Origin: Bradyrhizobium jicamae
Lineage (GTDB): Bacteria > Pseudomonadota > Alphaproteobacteria > Rhizobiales > Xanthobacteraceae
Length of the DNA: 64,000 bases
Assembly: GCF_018130215.1 (NCBI RefSeq)
Contig: NZ_JAFCKQ010000029.1
Coordinates: 1 to 64,000, forward strand
Reading direction: 5' to 3'
In this document: piece by piece, positions 50,588 through 59,183 of the stretch
Layout of the letters: each line of letters begins with the position of its first letter
Position numbering within the stretch: the stretch's first letter is position 1
The notes under the pieces: generated by a model
What the model was told of the DNA's origin: nothing
Databases searched by the model: none
Seen by the model: only the letters and a program-made list of their open reading frames with translations
Program-made: the position numbers and the translations under genes

Positions 50588-52075
50588 ATGAACAAAGAAC
50601 GCCTGATCCCGCTCATCGTGGCCACCGCCCTCTTCATGGAGAACATGGACTCCACGGTGATCGCGACGTCGCTGCCGGCGATTGCCGCCGACATCGGGAC
50701 CAGCCCCCTGACCCTGAAGCTGGCGATCACTTCGTACCTGCTGTCGCTCGCCGTGTTCATCCCGGCGAGCGGCTGGACCGCCGATCGCTTTGGCCCGCGC
50801 ATCGTGTTTGCCGGCGCCGTCGGCGTCTTCATTCTGGGCTCGATCGGTTGCGCGCTGTCGGGCTCGGTGACCGATTTCGTGTTCGCCCGCATCCTGCAGG
50901 GCCTCGGCGGGGCGATGATGACACCGGTCGGGCGGCTGGTGCTGTTGCGATCGGTCGACAAGAGCGCGCTGGTCAACGCGATGGCCTGGGTGACGGTGCC
51001 CGCGCTGGTGGGCCCGGTGATCGGGCCGCCGCTCGGTGGCTTCATCACCACCTATTTCTCCTGGCACTGGATCTTCCTGATCAACATCCCGATCGGGCTG
51101 CTCGGCATCTTCATGGCGCTGAAATACATCGACCCGATCAAGAGCGTCGATCCGGAGCGCTTCGATCTTTACGGCCTCGTGCTGGCCGGCATCGGCCTTG
51201 CCGGCATCGCCTTCGGCCTTTCGGTCGCAGGCCTCAATCTGCTGCCATGGCCGATCGTCGCCGCACTGGTCGGGATCGGCACCGTCTCGATGACGCTCTA
51301 CGTCATCCATGCGCGGCGAACCGGCTCGCCGGTGCTGGATTTCTCGCTGTTGCGGCTACCGACGATGCGCGCGTCCATCATCGGCGGCTTCATGTTCCGG
51401 CTCGGCATCGGCGCGTTGCCATTCCTGCTCCCGCTGTTGATGCAGGTCGGCTTTGGCCTGTCGCCATTCCAGTCCGGTCTCGTGACCTTCGCCTCCGCGG
51501 TTGGCGCCATGGGCATGAAGACGCTGGCCGCGCGCATCATCCGCACCTTCGGCTTCCGCAACATGATGACCGTCAACGCGGTGGTCTCCTCGGCATTCCT
51601 GGCCGCTTGCGCCCTGTTCACGGTGACGACGCCGCTGCTTTTGATCTTCATCATCCTGGTGGTCGGCGGTTTCTTCCGCTCACTGCAATTCACCGCGATC
51701 AACACCGTGGCCTATGCCGAGATCGAGGCCGAGCAGATGAGCCGCGCCACCACGCTGGTCAGCGTCAACCAGCAGCTCGCGGTCTCCGCCGGCGTTGCGG
51801 TCGGCGCCTTCTCGGTCGAAACCACGCTGGCGCTGCAACACCAGACCGAACTGGCCGCCGGCGTATTCGCTCCGGCCTTCGTCGTGGTCTCGCTGATCTC
51901 GGCGGCCTCGGCCTGGTTCTTCCGGCAGATGCCCAGCGACGCCGGTCACGAAATCTCCGGCCGCAAGGCGATCGAGATATCCAGCCGCAAGGGCGCCGCG
52001 AGGGGCGCCGCCACCGCCGCCGTCAAGGTCGCGGTGGAGGATACCCAGGACGCGCGGGATCAGAGATTGGGGTGA
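50588..52075 (+). CDS. MFS drug-efflux transporter, DHA2 family
   Basis: The 495-residue protein has fourteen spans, the loop motif SGWTADRFGPRIVFAG and the motif C helix ALVGPVIGPPLGGFIT. The helix 1 motif MENMDSTVIATSLPAI is the DHA2 form LDxTIVNVALP with changes. A charged C-terminal tail of about 50 residues (EISGRKAIEISSRKG) is cytosolic. The start is ATG 50588, one codon after TTG. It converges with rlmE, with 15 bp between ends. Confidence 0.92.
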   Translation: MNKERLIPLIVATALFMENMDSTVIATSLPAIAADIGTSPLTLKLAITSYLLSLAVFIPASGWTADRFGPRIVFAGAVGVFILGSIGCALSGSVTDFVFARILQGLGGAMMTPVGRLVLLRSVDKSALVNAMAWVTVPALVGPVIGPPLGGFITTYFSWHWIFLINIPIGLLGIFMALKYIDPIKSVDPERFDLYGLVLAGIGLAGIAFGLSVAGLNLLPWPIVAALVGIGTVSMTLYVIHARRTGSPVLDFSLLRLPTMRASIIGGFMFRLGIGALPFLLPLLMQVGFGLSPFQSGLVTFASAVGAMGMKTLAARIIRTFGFRNMMTVNAVVSSAFLAACALFTVTTPLLLIFIILVVGGFFRSLQFTAINTVAYAEIEAEQMSRATTLVSVNQQLAVSAGVAVGAFSVETTLALQHQTELAAGVFAPAFVVVSLISAASAWFFRQMPSDAGHEISGRKAIEISSRKGAARGAATAAVKVAVEDTQDARDQRLG

Positions 52076-52090
52076 AAGATCCTCTTCCCG

Positions 52091-52777
52091 TCATTGCGCG
52101 CGAATCCCGCGAAACCCCGTCGCCAGCACGTAGCGCTCGGACGAATCCTGGCGGCTCGCGGCCGGCTTGACATGGCGGACGGTGGCGAAATCGCGCTTCA
52201 GCTGCGCCAGCAGGTCGGCATCCGCGCCGCTCTGGAATACCTTGGCCAGAAACGCCCCTCCCGGGTTCAGCACCTCGCAGGCGAAATGGGCGGCGGTTTC
52301 GACGAGGCCGATGATGCGGAGCTGGTCGGTCTTGCGGTGGCCGGTGGTGTTGGCGGCCATGTCGGACATCACGATGTCGGCGCCGCCGCCCATCATCGCG
52401 ATCAGCCTCGCAGGCGCGTCAGCATCGAGGAAATCGAACTGCGCGAAGGTGACGCCGGGGATCTCGCCCATCTCCAGCAGATCGATCGCGACCACCTTGC
52501 CCTTGCCGTCGGCGGCGCCGGTGCGCTTGGCCGCGATCTGGCTCCAGCCGCCGGGCGCGGCACCGAGATCAACCACCGTCATGCCGGGCTTGAGCATGCG
52601 ATATTTGTCGTCGATCTCGAGAAGCTTGAAAGCGGCGCGCGAGCGGTAGCCCATCGCCTTGGCCTTGGCGACATAGGGATCGTTGAGCTGACGCTCCAGC
52701 CAGAGTTTTGACGACAGCTTGCGCTTGCCGCCGCTCTTGACCGTGACGTGAAGCCGCCCGGTGGTGTCTTTTGCCAT
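52091..52777 (-). CDS. rlmE: 23S rRNA 2'-O-methyltransferase RlmE (FtsJ)
   Basis: The 228-residue enzyme should methylate the 2'-hydroxyl of 23S rRNA U2552. The catalytic tetrad K-D-K-E is present: K51 in RAAFKLLEI, D139 in VMSDMAAN, K179 in FLAKVFQ, and E214 in SSERY. SAM motif I is VVDLGAAPGGWSQ. A basic N-terminal extension of about 20 residues is typical of alphaproteobacterial forms. The start is ATG 52775-52777. In many relatives ppx lies directly upstream; here it is 6.4 kb away. Confidence 0.97.
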   Translation of the reverse strand: MAKDTTGRLHVTVKSGGKRKLSSKLWLERQLNDPYVAKAKAMGYRSRAAFKLLEIDDKYRMLKPGMTVVDLGAAPGGWSQIAAKRTGAADGKGKVVAIDLLEMGEIPGVTFAQFDFLDADAPARLIAMMGGGADIVMSDMAANTTGHRKTDQLRIIGLVETAAHFACEVLNPGGAFLAKVFQSGADADLLAQLKRDFATVRHVKPAASRQDSSERYVLATGFRGIRAQ

Positions 52778-53026
52778 GTCGAGGAGTTTGCCCGGAGCCA
52801 CAATGTTTCGTCGCCGGATTAGCCCAATCGCGTCAGCCAGTCCATGCGACCGGTCCGCTTCCGGTATCCCGGCAGGGATATTGCAGATCGCAACCGATCC
52901 CAAGACAGCCGTCGAAGAATTCGACGCACCGGCCGGTGCAAAAAATATGCACGGCTGGCACAAACTGCCCTAGGCGCGAGCGAGGTTCCAAGCTTAACAT
53001 ATGTTGGTTCCGGGAGGGTTGGCATC

Positions 53027-53086
53027 ATGGCTGAAATCCCTGTCCGCTTAGGCTTCGGAATTTGCCCAATAGCATTGCAGCAGTAG
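53027..53086 (+). CDS. Candidate 19-residue small ORF
   Basis: ATG 53027 begins MAEIPVRLGFGICPIALQQ and ends at TAG 53084-53086. The strong ribosome site GGGAGG lies ten bases upstream, which is unusual for random sequence. It could be a leader peptide for the downstream hairpins or a small protein. No homologue is known to me and the length is too short for confidence. Confidence 0.35.
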   Translation: MAEIPVRLGFGICPIALQQ

Positions 53087-53162
53087 CGACGTTCATGTGA
53101 ACGCGCGCCTGCCAGTCAATTTCCAGGACCTCGGCCCGGACGCTTCCAACGGGCCGGTAGAT

Positions 53163-53246
53163 GGTCCCAGCAACCACCCCACACAGCCCCCCTTCCAGAG
53201 TTGCTGGGGCCAACTAAACCAGAGGCCGCCTGACGAGGCGGCCTCT
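53163..53246 (+). ncRNA. Candidate small RNA with C-rich loop and terminator-like hairpin
   Basis: GGTCCCAGCAAC (53163-53174) pairs with GTTGCTGGGGCC (53200-53211) over 12 positions with one G-U pair. The 25-base loop is C-rich and includes CCCCCCTTCC, which could pair with purine-rich ribosome sites. A second perfect 11-bp hairpin, AGAGGCCGCCT-GACG-AGGCGGCCTCT (53221-53246), follows after nine bases, with only TT after it. The layout suits a trans-acting small RNA or an attenuator; the 5' end is unknown. Confidence 0.35.
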
Positions 53247-53379
53247 TGCGCGTCCGATAGGCGCCTGGGTACGGGAAACACGGATATCGCGATGCTCCGC
53301 TCTCTACCCGTAAAATGATGCACCGAATTTTAATACAATCTAAGGTATTGCACGCACTCCGATTCTCTGGTTTCATGAA

Positions 53380-53402
53380 CCCAGCGATTATTTTGCGCTG
53401 GG
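53380..53402 (+). promoter_or_regulatory. Hairpin overlapping the ribosome site of the gene at 53410
   Basis: CCCAGCG (53380-53386) pairs with CGCTGGG (53396-53402) around an AT-rich loop. The 3' arm overlaps the GGGGG that would serve as ribosome site for ATG 53410. Translation may depend on melting this stem. Confidence 0.45.
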
Positions 53403-53409
53403 GGCCATC

Positions 53410-53886
53410 ATGTCGACGCCGTCCCAGTCGGCCCGCGCCGCGATCATTCTTTACAGCCTGGGTATTTCAGGTTTCCTGATCGTCTTCCTGATCCTCGCCC
53501 AGCCCTTGGGGATGCGCTTCGACTACGGCAAGCAGGAGAACCTGCAGCTGATCGATATCGTGCTGCCGACCTTCTTCGGCTATCTCGGTGCTGCCTCGCA
53601 TTTCCTGTTCAATGCAAATCGCGGTCGCGAGATCGACGATCAAAACGTCACGATGCTGCGGATCATGATCCATGGGCCGTTCATCATCTTCATCCTCGCG
53701 GTCGCCTCACTGTTCTACGCGCACAACGTGTCGCTGCGGCCGCTATTGGCGACGGAGCCGCGGATCGATCCGATGGAGTTCACGGATCTGAGCCGGTATC
53801 TGTCTGTTTGTCTGGCGCTGCTCGCCGCGACCGTCGGCATCATTTCGAGCTATTTGTTCGGATCGCCTCCCAAGGAAAAGGAATAG
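53410..53886 (+). CDS. Four-span membrane protein of unknown family
   Basis: The 158-residue protein has four hydrophobic segments at about 10-35 (ILYSLGISGFLIVFLILAQ), 47-68 (IDIVLPTFFGYLGAASHFLF), 85-106 (HGPFIIFILAVASLFYAHNV) and 128-150 (LSVCLALLAATVGIISSYLF). The charged loop NANRGREIDDQN lies between spans 2 and 3. I know no family. The secreted-protein gene follows after 20 bp, so the two probably form an operon and may work together at the envelope. Confidence 0.7.
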   Translation: MSTPSQSARAAIILYSLGISGFLIVFLILAQPLGMRFDYGKQENLQLIDIVLPTFFGYLGAASHFLFNANRGREIDDQNVTMLRIMIHGPFIIFILAVASLFYAHNVSLRPLLATEPRIDPMEFTDLSRYLSVCLALLAATVGIISSYLFGSPPKEKE

Positions 53887-53906
53887 ACGATCGGCGGAGA
53901 TCATTG

Positions 53907-55127
53907 ATGAGGCTCCCCTGCGCTCTCGTCCTGCTGCTGCTGCCGTCATCGGGCCTGCTTGCGAAGGAGCAAGGCGGCCTCACGATCGAGTGGGACGGCG
54001 GCACGATCAACTTTCCAAAGGCCCGGATTTCGCTGCCGGAGCGCGACGATCAGGCCTCGCCACCAGCGAAGCGGCCGACCGTCGATTGCAGCATGATCGA
54101 CATGAGGGTGGCATGCTGGAAGCTGCGGGCCGAGAAGAAATCGAAAGACGGTCCGGAGCCGTACGGGACCAATCTGCGCTTCGTCCAGCCGATCGCGATC
54201 ATTCCTGTGCCGGACAGGCAACAGGCGTGGACCGATGCGCAGAGAGAAAAGTTCAACGACTGGAGCGAGCGCGCACGCAACCCGAAATATGTCGCGCGTC
54301 TTCCCGCCTTCAAGATGGACGAGTTGACCCAGGCGGAGCTGGAGGACGCGCCGAACCAGAATCCCCTGCTCGGCCCGGACTCCGAGGCGCATCTTTACGC
54401 GGCCGCTTCGAGCGCACTCGGCGGACCTTACGCGTTGAGCCTGTGGCAGTCCCTGCTGAACCGGCGCCCGACACGGGAGTGTCTGCAAACCGGCCAATAT
54501 TGCTCGGTCGTGGTGAAGGGATCGATCGACGACCGCGAGGCGATGGCCTATTGCGCGATCCAGAATTCGTCAATCGGTGCGGGTATCCCCTTCAATTGCG
54601 AAATCGTCGCCTACAAATATCGCGATCGCGATCCATGGTATGTGCTGAGCTACGACGGTCCGCGGCAATGCGACGGCTGCGGCGCAGCCGCAGGCGCAAG
54701 CTGCACGTTGGACACGAAGCTCCCGCTCGAGAAGATCGTGGCGTCGTTCGTCGCGGCGATGAAGGATGGTCGAACCAATCTGCAGCTCAATGAGCTCAAG
54801 AAGACGGCCAGCAAGATCACGCTGGTCGGTCGAAACGAGGCCACGGTGTCGAAGTTCTATGCAGGATACTACGACAAATCCTACGCAAGCTATGTCGTGG
54901 AGAGCAATGACGACGACGGCCGGCGGTACGTCACCATCGAAGGGCTGTTCAATCTCCTGATCAGCGTCGCGCCCTCCTCGCAAGGCAAGGATTATCGCGA
55001 GTTCGGCCGCGGCAAGGGCGATGCCGATCTGGAGTGGTTCCAGGGCCAGGTTCTCGACATCGTCCGCAAGGATCTGGCAGCGCAGCTCGGCACCAAGGTC
55101 GAGTGCGACGTGCAGCCGATCGAATAG
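53907..55127 (+). CDS. Secreted protein of unknown family
   Basis: The 406-residue product (start ATG 53907, GGAG nine bases upstream) has a signal peptide MRLPCALVLLLLPSSGLLA. The mature part has about ten cysteines, several spaced like disulfides: CSMIDMRVACW, CLQTGQYC, and the cluster CDGCGAAAGASC. The C-terminal part KLPLEKIVASFVAAMKDGR to the end is helical and charged. No catalytic motif is recognisable. The longer frame to 53808 overlaps the preceding gene and is rejected. It is paired with the membrane protein gene 20 bp upstream. Confidence 0.75.
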   Translation: MRLPCALVLLLLPSSGLLAKEQGGLTIEWDGGTINFPKARISLPERDDQASPPAKRPTVDCSMIDMRVACWKLRAEKKSKDGPEPYGTNLRFVQPIAIIPVPDRQQAWTDAQREKFNDWSERARNPKYVARLPAFKMDELTQAELEDAPNQNPLLGPDSEAHLYAAASSALGGPYALSLWQSLLNRRPTRECLQTGQYCSVVVKGSIDDREAMAYCAIQNSSIGAGIPFNCEIVAYKYRDRDPWYVLSYDGPRQCDGCGAAAGASCTLDTKLPLEKIVASFVAAMKDGRTNLQLNELKKTASKITLVGRNEATVSKFYAGYYDKSYASYVVESNDDDGRRYVTIEGLFNLLISVAPSSQGKDYREFGRGKGDADLEWFQGQVLDIVRKDLAAQLGTKVECDVQPIE

Positions 55128-55347
55128 GCGCTCACTCAGAATGCTCGATGTCCGCTCTTGGAGCGAGCCGGACATGGACCGGCCGAAAAAGCCTGGTCAA
55201 TCGGCTGCAAATGAACCAAAGCGGACCAGGGGCGCGTCTCTGTGCTAGGCTATGGTGTTGCCGTCCGACATTCTTAAGATGAGGTTATGCGAGGCGCGAT
55301 TTTATCACTCTTGCAAGCTGCGCAGCGATAGCTTGGAACAATGAGCG

Positions 55348-56661
55348 ATGAGAAATCCTTCAAAACCCTATACTGGCGCCGGGAAAGCACTCTCGCGACG
55401 CTCTGTCCTGACCGGACCTGCGGCAACCTGCGTTGCGGCGTCGGCGAAATGGAGTTGGGCTGCCGAAATCGGTGGTGGTCCGTCCTTTTCCGCTGATGGC
55501 CCGGACGCCGAACTTTACGGCGCGGGCGAGAACTACCCGATCAAGGACCCGTGGCGGATCTACCAGCCCGGCAATCCGGCCTCGCCAAAATACCGCGTCG
55601 GCGCATTCAGTCATTACGATGAGATATTCCCGACGCGTCAGGTCGATCGCGCGGCCACGGCCTGGCCATTCAAGCGAACGCCGGCGGATGTCAGCTATGA
55701 GTACAAGGGAAACCGCGCTTCGCTTGCGGATTATCTGGCGCGCAATCCGGTGACGGGCCTGTTGATCGCCAAGGACGACCGGATTCTGGTTGAGCGCTAT
55801 CAGTACGGCCGCACTGATCGAGACCGGCTGATGTCGCAGTCGATGGCAAAATCGATCACCGGCATGATGATAGGGATCGCGACCGCGGAAGGCGCGATCA
55901 AGTCGATCGACGATGCTGCGGAGACCTATGTTCCCGGCTTGAAAGGCACGGAATACGGTGCAACGCCGATTCGCGCGCTGCTGCACATGTCATCTGGCGT
56001 GAAGTTCGGTGAAGAGAACGACGAAGCGAAAGGCAGCGGAGATGACCTCGATCGCCTGTGGAGCGACATGGTGCGCAAGCACTGGGGTTCTCAAAAAGGC
56101 ACCGTTGCCAGCATCGCGCAGTTCAACCAACGTATCGCGCCGCCGGGGACGCGCTTCCATTACGCCAGCATCGAGACGGACTTGCTTGGTCTGGTGCTGG
56201 GCTACGCGACCGGTCAATCAATGTGCGGCTATCTCCAGGAAAAAGTCTGGCAGCCGATCGGCACTGAAGCCGATGCCAAATGGATGATTGATGCGGAAGG
56301 CCGTGAGGTAGCGCACGGGTTCTTCAATGCGGTACTGCGCGACTACGCGCGGCTCGCCCGTCTGCTGGCTCACGATGGAGCGTGGGAGGGCAAACAGATC
56401 ATACCTGCACAGTGGATGATTGATGCGACCACGGTACTCGCCTCCGAGACGTATCTGGCAAAGGCCGACGGAGGGTTCGGGTACGGCTATCAGGTTTACC
56501 TGTTTCCCGGCAGCAGACGGCAATTCGCGCTCTTGGGGTACCTCGGGCAGCGCATCCTCGTTGATCCGCCCTCGAAGCTGGTCATGGTGCAAACCGCCGT
56601 CGATGAAAAGTCCCCTGAAATCTGGCGTCTGTGGTCGGCCGTGGTCGCGCAGTTCGGGTGA
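55348..56661 (+). CDS. Exported serine hydrolase, beta-lactamase / class C family
   Basis: The 437-residue protein has a twin-arginine-like leader (SRRSVLTGPAATCVAAS) and the class C active site: SxxK in SMAKSITGM and the tyrosine region FHYASIETDLLG (YAS in place of YSN). It resembles 6-aminohexanoate-dimer hydrolase and esterase-type members. It lies in the AT-richer block between rlmE and ppx, 220 bp after the unknown pair. A similar enzyme is at 30461. The substrate is unknown. Confidence 0.88.
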   Translation: MRNPSKPYTGAGKALSRRSVLTGPAATCVAASAKWSWAAEIGGGPSFSADGPDAELYGAGENYPIKDPWRIYQPGNPASPKYRVGAFSHYDEIFPTRQVDRAATAWPFKRTPADVSYEYKGNRASLADYLARNPVTGLLIAKDDRILVERYQYGRTDRDRLMSQSMAKSITGMMIGIATAEGAIKSIDDAAETYVPGLKGTEYGATPIRALLHMSSGVKFGEENDEAKGSGDDLDRLWSDMVRKHWGSQKGTVASIAQFNQRIAPPGTRFHYASIETDLLGLVLGYATGQSMCGYLQEKVWQPIGTEADAKWMIDAEGREVAHGFFNAVLRDYARLARLLAHDGAWEGKQIIPAQWMIDATTVLASETYLAKADGGFGYGYQVYLFPGSRRQFALLGYLGQRILVDPPSKLVMVQTAVDEKSPEIWRLWSAVVAQFG

Positions 56662-56783
56662 CGCCACCTTTCTTCTCCCGGCGAGGGACGTCGGAATAGA
56701 AAAGCCGAATGAGCTGCGAGGTCCGCTCCTGGCCGAGACACGGCAAAACTGTAGCGACAGACCCTGAGCGGAAATTATCCGCT

Positions 56784-57818
56784 CTACTTGATGCCGACGA
56801 CCATCGAATCTGGACCCACTAGCGGTTCGACGTGGGTTTCGGCAAAGCCGGCCTCCTTGAACCAGGCCATGCAATCGCCGCCGGTGTAGTCGAACCCCTC
56901 GCGCGTCTCGATCAACATGTTCAGGCTCATCAACAGCCCAAATGCATTTTTACGGCGCTTATCGTCTATGACGCTGTCATAAACTATCAGCGCGCCGCCA
57001 CTGGGTAGCGCTGCGTAGGCCTTGCGAATTAGCATCCGCTTCTTTTCCAGCCCCCAATCATGCAGGATGTGGCCCATGATCAGCACGTCGGCCGTAGGCA
57101 ATGGGTCGGCAAAGAAGTCGCCAGCGTAAAACGAAAGCCGCTTAGAAAGTTCGTGCTTCGCCACGTGGGATTCGAAATGCTGTTGCACCACGGGCAAATC
57201 GAAGCCGATCCCGACAAGGTGCGGGTGCGCCTGCGCGAGCGTCACGGGGACAGCGCCTTGCGCCGTACCAATGTCGGCGAAGCTCTTATAGCCGGCCCAG
57301 GGGAATTTCACCGAGATCGCGTTCGCCGCACCAAGGCTGATGCCACTCATGGCCTTGAGAAACTCGGCAAGGACTGCCGGCTCACGGTAGATCTCGTCAA
57401 ACAGGTCGCGGCCGTCCTTTGCTTCGTTCTGCGGATCGCCGGTGCGTAGCGCTTCGGTTAGCGAGCCCCAGAACGGATAGAGCCGGGAATTCGCCATTTC
57501 GAGGATGCCGCCGACATAAGTCGGCTTGCGCCGATCGAGAAACAGCGCGCCGGCGGCGGTGTTGGCGTAGAGGCCATCCTTGCGCTCGAGCTGGCCCAAT
57601 GCGACCAGCGCATCGAGGAAGTCGCGCACGCTGCGCGGATGCAGGGCCAGCCGTACCGTCACCGTCTCGGCGCTAAGCGGGCCGTCGGCCAAGAGCGTGA
57701 ACAGGCGAAGCTCCACTGCGCTCAGGAGCGCTTTAGAGCCCCAGAACCCGAGGCCGAGTTGTAGGATGGCATCAGGCGTGATGGCGCAATCAGGTGTGGC
57801 GGAGTTCGGCTGATTCAT
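56784..57818 (-). CDS. SAM-dependent O-methyltransferase, ASMT/hydroxyneurosporene type
   Basis: The 344-residue enzyme has an N-terminal dimerisation winged helix (SAVELRLFTLLADGPLSAET, then HPRSVRDFLDALVALGQLER) and a C-terminal Rossmann domain with motif I FADIGTAQGAVPVTLA. The catalytic histidine region is LIMGHILHDWGLEKK. Such enzymes methylate hydroxyls of secondary metabolites or carotenoids. The start ATG 57816-57818 has GGAGG six bases upstream. No pathway genes are adjacent. Confidence 0.92.
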   Translation of the reverse strand: MNQPNSATPDCAITPDAILQLGLGFWGSKALLSAVELRLFTLLADGPLSAETVTVRLALHPRSVRDFLDALVALGQLERKDGLYANTAAGALFLDRRKPTYVGGILEMANSRLYPFWGSLTEALRTGDPQNEAKDGRDLFDEIYREPAVLAEFLKAMSGISLGAANAISVKFPWAGYKSFADIGTAQGAVPVTLAQAHPHLVGIGFDLPVVQQHFESHVAKHELSKRLSFYAGDFFADPLPTADVLIMGHILHDWGLEKKRMLIRKAYAALPSGGALIVYDSVIDDKRRKNAFGLLMSLNMLIETREGFDYTGGDCMAWFKEAGFAETHVEPLVGPDSMVVGIK

Positions 57819-58228
57819 GACGACCTCCAAGTGCTCGGTCGGGAGCATATCTCCGGCGCCCGAACAGTTTATTGCGAGCCTCGAGCGAAATGAGTCTCCC
57901 AGAAGGAGTACCCCCAAGACGAGAGTAGAGATGACACCCGGCAGCCTCTAGCCGCAAGAAGTGCGAAAATGGCCCATTGCGACCGATGCACACGACCGCC
58001 CAACTGTCTGCTGTAAGGTGTAGACCGCACCTTACTGAGACCGGGCCAAACCGTCGCGATTGATCCAGAGCCGAAGTTCGGTTGGCCATCAACATGTCCG
58101 ACTTGGTTCGCGTAAAGCGGCCGAGCGTAAGCCGTCTGAACAGGCAAGACTTTGATCCGAGGCGGACGGCAGCACAGGTCGACTCGCCCATGCTGCCGTG
58201 TCGAGCGCGGTCAAGGTTGGCAGATAGA
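57819..58228. other. Gene-free 410-bp stretch with repeat remnants
   Basis: No ORF is convincing. The stretch contains repeat copy B (57979-58079) and runs such as TGGCCCATTGCG that recur near 58975. It appears to be decayed mobile or repeat sequence. Confidence 0.6.
57979..58079. repeat. Intergenic repeat, copy B
   Basis: This aligns with 39003-39100 over about 100 bases with a shared core around GGTGTAGACCGCACCT and GACCGGGCCAAAC. It is flanked on the left by AATGGCCCATT, which also appears near 58975-58983. Confidence 0.75.
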
Positions 58229-58801
58229 CTAATGACGCGCGGTTTCGGCAACTAGCTGCTTCTCTCCCGCGAGCTTGCCCGCAGCGAGCAAGCTGCTGCA
58301 ATGCCACCGGGCCTCTCTCGGTATCCAACCCAAAAAGATCTTGGTGCTCGTGCACTCTGCGTAAGTTCTATAAGTGAGCGTATCTCTGCACGTTAACGAA
58401 AACGCTCCGGTCGAATTTTCTCCGCTGGAAAGGCTGCAGCCAACCCACGGTGCGTTGCCGGTTCTCACGCTGGTCTCGCAACCACCGTTGCAACTGCTGG
58501 CGGATCGCTCAAGCTTGGCAATCTTCCCCATGACCGAATCTGGTGCAGCCGCAGGCGTCCCGACGGCCTGTGATCCTGACGAAGCGCTTGATGACGCTCG
58601 GCGGGATGCACTCGCGCTTGTTTCGTGCTTCTGGCCCTGTGGCTTGACCACATGCTTCGGCGCGTCAACCGTGATACCAGGCAGTGGGGTAACTGATCCC
58701 GGATTTATTTGCGACTTCGCCGCGCCGCTCAGACCAAAGAACAGCGCAGTTGACAAAATTGCGAGCGCTGACGACGCCGCAAAATCAGACGACAATTTCA
58801 T
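58229..58801 (-). CDS. Small exported protein of unknown function
   Basis: The product is 190 residues from ATG 58799-58801, with GGGAGG eight bases upstream. It has a signal peptide (MKLSSDFAASSALAILSTAL, cleavage near the following GAAKS), a low-complexity Ser/Ala linker (SASASRRASSSASSGSQ), and a Cys-containing C-terminal part (SCNGGCETS, VGCSLSSGE, LTCRDTLTYRTYAECTS). Disulfides in the periplasm are likely. I know similar hypothetical proteins from Bradyrhizobium but no function. Confidence 0.6.
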   Translation of the reverse strand: MKLSSDFAASSALAILSTALFFGLSGAAKSQINPGSVTPLPGITVDAPKHVVKPQGQKHETSASASRRASSSASSGSQAVGTPAAAPDSVMGKIAKLERSASSCNGGCETSVRTGNAPWVGCSLSSGENSTGAFSLTCRDTLTYRTYAECTSTKIFLGWIPREARWHCSSLLAAGKLAGEKQLVAETARH

Positions 58802-59183
58802 AACATCGCCTCCCAAAACCCGGGATCAATATCGTCCCGGTTGACGGAACCGTACCACGAGTTTCAATTCGAGGCGATTGCAAGAGCTGGACGTCTACCG
58901 AAGAATTCCATCGACATGCCGGCGTTTCCGGCCGTAGCGGGCCTTGGTTCGGCGTCAAGGAAGAAGTCTGCCAGTGGCCCATTGCGTCGTTGACGTTCGT
59001 GCAACGGTCGGGTCGCTCCAGGAGCAAAGCGGACACGCAGTGATCTGCGCTTGTGCCACCGGATTTGTGGGTGCACCGCCCAAGAGCGTTTTCGAGTGAG
59101 CGGATATCAGCTCGTGTGGAGAAAACGGCTCGAACCAGACGTCTTCACGCTCCGGTTGCGAACCGATCGAAGCGGAAATGGCC
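58802..59183. other. Gene-free 382-bp stretch upstream of the small exported protein gene
   Basis: No ORF is supported. The segment near 58975-59040 contains TGGCCCATTGCG and GGAGCAAAGCGGAC, fragments also seen as decayed repeats elsewhere in this window (57971, 55160). It marks the right edge of the block between rlmE and ppx. Confidence 0.5.

Larger units (their letters stand above)
52778..53409. other. Gene-poor 632-bp stretch upstream of the unknown pair
   Basis: No gene of normal size is supported. It contains a perfect 10-bp palindrome AACATATGTT (52996-53005), a 19-codon ORF at 53027, two strong hairpins (53163-53211 and 53221-53246), and an AT-rich promoter-like stretch near 53320-53350 ahead of the gene at 53410. 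Confidence 0.6.

Noticed and set aside
52761..52973. A 70-codon frame upstream of rlmE
   Set aside because: No ribosome site and no plausible protein features; it overlaps the rlmE start region on the other strand.
58374..58844. A 156-codon plus-strand frame antisense to the small exported protein
   Set aside because: The minus-strand gene has a signal peptide, a good ribosome site and structured Cys spacing; the plus-strand frame has none.
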